Shown here one piece after another: positions 58,236-64,000 of a stretch of 64,000 nucleotides of DNA. Each line of letters begins with the position of its first letter. The first letter of the stretch is position 1. Under the pieces are notes generated by a model. It was given only the letters and a program-made list of their open reading frames with translations, was not told the DNA's origin and did no database searches. The DNA comes from Cryptomeria japonica (taxonomy: Eukaryota; Streptophyta; Pinopsida; Cupressales; Cupressaceae): contig NC_081407.1 of the NCBI RefSeq assembly GCF_030272615.1, positions 96,951,897 to 97,015,896 on the forward strand, in the 5' to 3' direction. The position numbers and the translations under genes are program-made.

Positions 58236-59347
58236 CAAAGTTACCCTGAGTTTCCGGGACGGGGACAGCAGGGGACGGCGGGACGCATTTCCAGGATGGC
58301 AAATTTTTTTGCCAAATTTGGGGACGGCGGGGGATGGCTATATAAAATATAGGAAAAATTTAAAATATATAGGAAATTTTCAAAATTCTAAATGTTCATA
58401 TAAAAACATGGATAAAGCATGCATACATACATTATATTCATATGAAAACAATAAAACATGGATATAGCATGTGTATGATACTATGAAAATTTGAAAACAT
58501 TTTAGAATGTAAATTCTGAACATACAACATTGTTAATACTCAATAGACAATATGCAATTATCCATTCATAAATCAAAATTTCAATTCATTCACATTGTCA
58601 ATATGCATATCAATAGACTCGGAGGTTAAATTTTCCCTACTTCTATCGACGCAGTTTCCCCCCATAATTTTCAACGGGGGTTTGGGGGCAATGCCCCCAA
58701 GGTGGGGTCAAGGGGCATCGCCCCTAGCAGGATCAAGGGGCAGCGCCCCTTGCACACTCCCTGTCGCGATACACGGCGGGGTCGAGAGGCAGCGCCCCGC
58801 GAGGCCAAAAAAAATTATTCTTTAATAAAGGCGTTGGGTGTTATTTTTCTATTGACTCGCCGAGTTTGGCAATTTTCTAATCTCTGTGTCAAAATGCCCA
58901 AAGGCTACACTGCTGCCATATAGTTTCATTGTCAAAATTATGAACTAAATTAATAAATTTAAGATTTAATTAATGTTATCTTTTAATTTTTTTTATTTTT
59001 AATAACAATTTGAATTAATAAGGGGCCTCTATTTGAAAATTTAAATAAAAAATTGAAAATACAACTTTTTTAATTTTTTTAATATTTTTTAAGGGCCTTA
59101 GAATGGGGGACGTCTAGCCGTCCCCGGGACGGATTGGGGACGTCCCAGCCGTCCCCAGCCGTGCCCGGGACGTACGAACGTCCCCCAGAGCTAGGGCAGG
59201 CGTCCCCCCGTTTCGGAGACGTCCCCTCAAAAAACAGGGCAATTTGGGGACGGGGGGAAACATCCCCTGGCCGTCCCCAAGTCCCCGAAACGTCCCCAGG
59301 ACGAGGACGAGGGTTTTCACATCGGGACGCATCCCCGGGTAACTCTG
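58236..59347. mobile_element. Complete non-autonomous hAT element (1112 bp)
   Basis: Terminal inverted repeats are CAAAGTTACCC (left) and CAGAGTTACCC (right, reverse complement). The 8-bp target duplication TATATATT stands at 58228-58235 and 59348-59355. Both ends carry dense subterminal GGGGACG/CGTCCCC words (58255-58340 and 59105-59335). There is no transposase. An 8-bp TSD, short TIR and subterminal repeats are the diagnostic set for hAT. It inserted beside a Gypsy protease fragment. A GC-rich hairpin unit lies in its centre. Confidence 0.93.
58675..58805. repeat. GGGGCANYGCCCC hairpin units inside the hAT element
   Basis: Units GGGGGCAATGCCCCC, AGGGGCATCGCCCCT, AGGGGCAGCGCCCCT and GAGGCAGCGCCCCGC are spaced about 26-48 bp apart. 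They closely resemble the units at 51795-51895. Confidence 0.9.
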
Positions 59348-59355
59348 TATATATT

Positions 59356-59790
59356 ACATAAATCCATTGGCCATAACCAAATTGAATCCTTCAAAATTAT
59401 CCATCTTCAATTTTAACCTAGACGCTAACCCCTTGTCAGTGAAATTATGAGTAGCCCCCTATTAATCAAAACTATAACCTTATGTCCTTGAAGTACTCCT
59501 CACACTCGGAAGGGGTGATATCTAGGTGCTCCTGAAAGTGTGGCAAGTATACCTCCAAAAGGCTTCTCAACTTTTCAATCCTTATGCTCAACCACCTCCA
59601 AAATGCCATCATGTTCAAATTCTTCCTCCTCTAAACTCTACTCTCTTACCACCTCTATGTATCGAACTTGTCCTTTCCCCAAGCATCCATGCCCTGGCTC
59701 CCATGGCTCTCTACAAGTAAAGCACATTTATTTTCTTCGAAGCTCGTTCTTGGACTCTTCCATTTTGTTGGATTGAGAAGGTAATGCTTT
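59356..59790 (-). pseudogene. Gypsy Gag zinc knuckle plus protease fragment
   Basis: The minus strand reads, after a frameshift near 59766, MEESKNELRRK, stop, then the knuckle MCFTCREPWEPGHGCLGKG (about 59730-59670). After several stops come LSGAPRYHPFRV, stop, GVLQGHKVIVLINRGATHNF and LASRLKLKMDNFEGFNLVMA. The ATHNF context is the protease active site of Gypsy elements, but the expected D-S-G reads N-R-G, so the catalytic Asp is gone. The fragment ends at the hAT insertion on the left and at the long LTR-like block on the right. Confidence 0.8.
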
Positions 59791-61638
59791 GGTTGTGAAA
59801 TATCCTTGTGAAAGGGTTGTGTTGTAGACAGACACGCCCCGTTGCAAATGGGGACCCCTCTTTTTTTGCTTGATAGCTTAGTGTTTTGCTTAGTTTTTCT
59901 TAGCTTGGCGATAATTTTAGTCTTTGGCCTTAAAATGAAGGGTTTGGTTTTGTCAAGTCCTAAAGTGGGTTGAGAAACGAAATTGTGAAATCAAGTCTTG
60001 TGTAGAAGTTAACTCCAAGGATGAAATTCATGAAATTATGATTTGGAAAAGTGACAACTCAAAACTTGAAATTATGGAATGAAGAAGAAAGGTTGGAAGT
60101 CAAAGGATGAAAGTTGTTTAAAAACTTGCAAATGAATTTTATTCATTTGGTGTGGAAAACTCCGCCCAAGTGAAGGAACATTTTACGACTAAATTGCAAA
60201 GTAATCTTCAAATCCTGATCAAAATTATGCAAAGCAACCTTGGAATTGCAAGCACTACATGAAAATTCGCTCAAAAATGCAACAAAACGAAGGACAATTC
60301 ACTAAGAAGTGAGAAGAAGGTTACATTCTTGTCAAGTTTTCAAAGATGAAAGAATTTTCTTTTCTTTTCTTTTCTGTTTTTTGCAAATATAAGAGTGCAA
60401 AGTGAAAAATGCGAAAGGTTTCAAAAGAAGAAGGAAATTTGTTGCAAGGTTAAAATTGTGAAAACAAAATTTGTGCAAGACAAGAGTGAATTTCCGTTTG
60501 GAAAAAATGCAAGTAAAAGTGAAGTGTCTATTAGAATTGTAAGACTACCTTGCAATTGCACTTGGATACCCTACTTTGCAAGATACCCTAGGATTTCCGC
60601 CCCACATTGCAAGACACCATGCAATTTCTGCCTTAAAATGCAAGAGCATTCCAAAATCCCAATCAAGAATGCATGAAGAGGCCTAATTTCTGCCACATAT
60701 TGCAAGCATAAGGTAAAATCCTGCTCAATATTGCAAGCATAAGTCAAAATGCAGACCTAGGGCAGAAATCCGATAGGAAATGATAGCACAAGTCAAAAAT
60801 CTGCTTGGAAAAATGAGCACTCAATCTTGTTTATATAGCCTTCAAATCAAATGTGAAAGATGGATGGCCAACCTAGTAAACAAAACATGAAATTCGCTCC
60901 AAAAAAATCAGTTTTAAATGCAAAATCTAAAGGAAGAAGACCGACTTGAAGGAGGAGAGGGTTTACAATGTGAAAAAACAAAATGAAACCTTATCTAGCC
61001 GACCCCCCTTTGTCAAGGATTAAGTTGTCACATGGAATGCCTATAAAGCAAGATTCAAGCAATCATTTCTGACATCATTCAAAACAAATCAAGTGAAGAA
61101 TTAAGAGCGAATTAAGGAGCAGATTCAACAATAAATAATGAGCGAATTCTACAGCAGATGGAGGCAAATTTGAGCAGGAAATCAGGTTTCAAACTCAAGT
61201 GTTTGTGAGAAGAGGGCGAATTTTATTAAGGATCAGATCTGGAGCAAGGGAGAAGTGATTTATTGGAGAAAATTTAAACAATTTACATGCAGACCTGAGC
61301 GATTTTCTCCATCAAATTGAGCATTTTCAGGATTGAAACATCATTTCAACAATTTTCCAAGTTGAAAGGAACGTTTCCAGATTATTGGAAGGAATTATGA
61401 AGCATCTTATGAAACATTTTTTGTGAATTATTGATGTTTGCTATTTGTTTCAAAACTTTCTCTTGAAGAAAGATTGTCATGAAAATTTTAGATTCTTCAA
61501 GATGAAATAATAATGCAAGATTTGAACTTTCATTTTCTTATTACAATTTTCTTGCATTTCAATTGAGTATTTTGGAATTAACATAGGGTTTCATTCACAT
61601 TCATGATCCAAGGAACTTTCTCTCTTTTTCAGGAATGA

Positions 61639-61845
61639 TTGTGTGGAATGATGGCGAATGAAGGATGGACTCCACAGCGCAGGGAAAGACAAGATCAAGA
61701 TATTCAAGAAGATGACAAAGGACATCACAAGATGAAGGACTCAACAACACGAGGGAAGATAAGGTCAAGGATATCCAAGGAGGAGGATGGCGAAAGAAAT
61801 GATCAAGGAAAGCATTTAAGTTTCAGAAGAGTTAATCAAACTTAA
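61639..61845 (+). other. 68-codon open frame of unknown meaning
   Basis: The frame MCGMMANEGWTPQRRERQDQ continues as a charged Asp/Lys/Arg-rich peptide. It is open but short, lies within the LTR-like block and has no recognisable domain. It may be chance. Confidence 0.15.
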
Positions 61846-62280
61846 AAACTCATGAGGTGAAGATGTAGAGACTTCTTTATGATGATATAGAAATGGAGTC
61901 GAAACAACGAGCTAAGTAAAGAACGAAGAAAGTTTACAAGGCGTGTAAGAGCTTAGGTGGTGCCTACCCATCTCCACCAATGACAAGTTAAGGATCAACA
62001 TGTGCAAAATCATCAAAATTGACTGACTCAAAGAAAGAGATAATGTGTGCGCAATCCTAGACGATGATTTATTACAATCCTAGAAGACATGGAATTTTCT
62101 TATTTTCTCTTGTTCCTTGCAAATTGTGCCATAGAGGATATCTTATTTTTCATTGGTCAAAAGTTGTGAAAAGGTGGTAATTGAGGTGTTAGTTGCAACT
62201 AACCCCACCTTAGGGTTTTATTGTTTAATCTTGGCCATTGATTTACAATCACTTTGGGCCCTTCATTTTGTAACTCAAAG

Positions 62281-62291
62281 TCTATAAAAGG
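62281..62291 (+). promoter_or_regulatory. TATA box in long LTR-like block
   Basis: TCTATAAAAGG is a near-consensus plant TATA box in otherwise non-coding sequence. Confidence 0.55.
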
Positions 62292-63119
62292 CTTGGCCTT
62301 TTCATGTGTAAAAGTTAATAGAATATTGGCAGGAATAGTAGGAGGAGGAGGAGGAGATTAGAAATTGTTATCGAGACTATGTCAAAATCAATACATAATT
62401 TTCATCGAAGATATGGTGGACCTCTGTATGAAGTTTCAACATTTTGCATGGTTAATACTTCTCAAATTTTAATTGAAGTTCATTCATTTTAATGGAGAAA
62501 TGTAGAGATATTTGATGAATTCCTGGTTCATGCCATTTGTAGTTTGTTGATTGCAAATTGCAGTGTCCAGTTAATCTGAAAATCATTGGCAATAGTTCAA
62601 TTGTGGATGTTCATTTGGATTGCGCCAGCATTGGGCATTTAGATGGATGTTTACAATATGAAAATCTTTCACTACCTTTGGAGATCGCATCAATTTTGTG
62701 TAGTTGCTGTTATCATGGCGAAGCAAACTTGATTTAAAGAATCCATTTATCTAAAGCACTATCCATTATCATCATTGTTCATAGGTATTAGATTAGATTC
62801 TTTAACCCTTATCCTTTTGATCTTTGCTTGGTATAGGTTTAAGCTACTCTAAGAATAAAGCATCACCTAAAGTGTTATATCAGATGTTCAAGTTCCAGCT
62901 GCTTTGTAGAAGTAAATAACAGAAGTCCCTTTGTGAGAACAGAAAATCATATCATTTCACTGAGTCTATCCATTGCAACATCAAGACCTGACAATAGGAA
63001 CCTTGGGGTAACCTTAATTGATCACATTGTTTAGCATTTGAGGTTTCCTTATTCAAGAGGGGATAGAATACTTAGTATTTTATTCTGTGTTGGAGAGTGT
63101 CACAAAACACCCATCAACA

Positions 63120-64000
63120 TGTTGCTTGCAACCCTAATGATACATTCTTGGGATAGGTCTTATTTTAGATGTAGTGTCTTCCAATTTGCTAAAGGGTTTC
63201 CCTCCAACTAAAAAAATCAATAGTGTTCAATCTCAAGAGAAATGAATTTGAAAATATGAAATTGGTAACCCTCTTTATCTCTCAACTCCTCCCTAATAGG
63301 CTCTTTGAGGAAAAATAATTATTTATGTTTTCCTTTTCCATCCAAATTTCATTTTTATTAAGGTGACAAGAACAACCTTTATAAAACACATTATTTTTTG
63401 GACCCCATTCTTGGCATTAATTTCAGTCCCTCTTTTATAACAACCTTTTAAAAAATAAAATATAAATTGTGTAAACATTAATTTTTTCAACAACTTAAAT
63501 TAAATTACCATTGCACCACCCCATTAGCTTATAGGAAATAAAATAACAGGGTAAGGTTTTGCTTATGACTTATGCCTGAAAAAGGGAATTGACATAAATC
63601 ATATAAGATCGACATGGGTTGAATCTAACCCCATTTAAAATCTAGCAATCTTGGGACTACTTAGAATATGAATCTTGGAATATTAAAATCCATTCCTAAA
63701 TCACAACCAAGGGGAAAATCAAGCTTAGTTTTGTGATAATGGTTTTAATTTGTTATGCATTTCCCTTGAAAAAATAACTTAGGAGAAATGAACACATCTT
63801 ACTGAGTTATTTAGTGTAGTAAATATAGCAAAGTTAATATGCTTAGCTAATCAATCCTTTATACTCATGCTTAAAGTAGTTGGTCTCATTGGGATTATGC
63901 CTTTCATCACCCACCTAGTGTCTTTTGTTGAGATTGGTTGCTATAGAGGTAGTGCTTTTCTAGGCACCATACTCGTTGGCACCTTCTCCCTTCCTAGCCT
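63120..64000. other. AT-rich sequence, nothing recognised
   Basis: No supported frame, repeat pair or RNA gene was seen. Confidence 0.5.

Larger units (their letters stand above)
59823..63119 (+). repeat. Long LTR-like block (about 3.3 kb)
   Basis: It opens TGTAGACAGACACGCCCC and closes CACCCATCAACA. A strong TATA box (TCTATAAAAGG, 62281-62291) lies about 830 bp before the end, followed by an AGGAGGAGG purine run (62340-62355). It separates the Gypsy gag/protease fragment from unrelated sequence. Direct flanking duplications could not be confirmed, so both ends are tentative. Interior sequence is rich in short TGCAAGN/TTGCAAG words (60170-60780). Nothing retroviral is encoded. Confidence 0.45.

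Overview
The window is nuclear DNA of a large-genome seed plant, most likely a gymnosperm. It is AT-rich, almost gene-free, and packed with nested and decayed LTR retrotransposons whose LTRs run from about 0.3 to 3.3 kb. A conifer-type host is inferred from this style and from compositional habits; no species marker was read. Only one piece of an ordinary cellular gene was found: the last coding exon of an AP endonuclease on the minus strand (39628-39749).

Positions 1 to about 30000 are best read as one very large Ty3/Gypsy element of the Tat lineage on the minus strand. Its primer-binding site is near 28960, followed by a leader with a 21-bp phased repeat array. Then come gag (26697-24836), protease, a G-patch-containing region, RT and RNase H, a second (archaeal-type) RNase H and integrase (ending at 8369). 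Beyond integrase, on the opposite strand, lies a decayed plant-mobile-domain (PMD) reading frame (1-1401 and 6423-6521). This fits the antisense extra ORFs known between pol and the 3' LTR in Tat-lineage elements, so the left LTR probably lies outside the window. Three later elements sit inside the Tat element, each with its own target-site duplication (TSD): a Tork/TNT1-like Copia in the PMD frame (1402-6417, TSD CTCAG), a Sirevirus-like Copia in pol (9491-16959, TSD CCATC), and a 3.3-kb solo LTR between the two RNase H domains (17614-20926, TSD CTGTC).

From about 30100 to 42300 the DNA is AT-rich intergenic sequence. It holds a 3.2-kb fold-back structure with half-kilobase inverted arms (34150-37430), a 157-bp tandem duplication, and the AP endonuclease exon. 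A hAT-type BED zinc-finger remnant follows (43778-44230).

From 44232 to 56000 is a second retroelement cluster. It contains an LTR-like block and then a 1,098-residue minus-strand reading frame of unknown function (48447-45151) with its own TATA box. Next are an 84-bp (28-residue) tandem repeat, a plus-strand Gypsy with protease joined to the integrase tail by an internal deletion, a GC-rich hairpin repeat field, a coiled-coil ORF remnant, a Gypsy 3' LTR (52661-52926), Copia gag and RNase H fragments, and a hairpin satellite. From 56000 to 63119 are another LTR-like block with 63-66-bp repeats, a MITE-like segment, a complete non-autonomous hAT element (58236-59347, 8-bp TSD), a minus-strand Gypsy gag/protease fragment and a long solo-LTR-like block. 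The rest is featureless.

Almost every coding frame keeps its phase over kilobases but is broken by nonsense codons that look like C-to-T changes, often CAG to TAG. That is what long-term cytosine methylation of silenced plant transposons would leave. Nothing here forms an operon-like functional unit; the relations between features are those of nested insertion.
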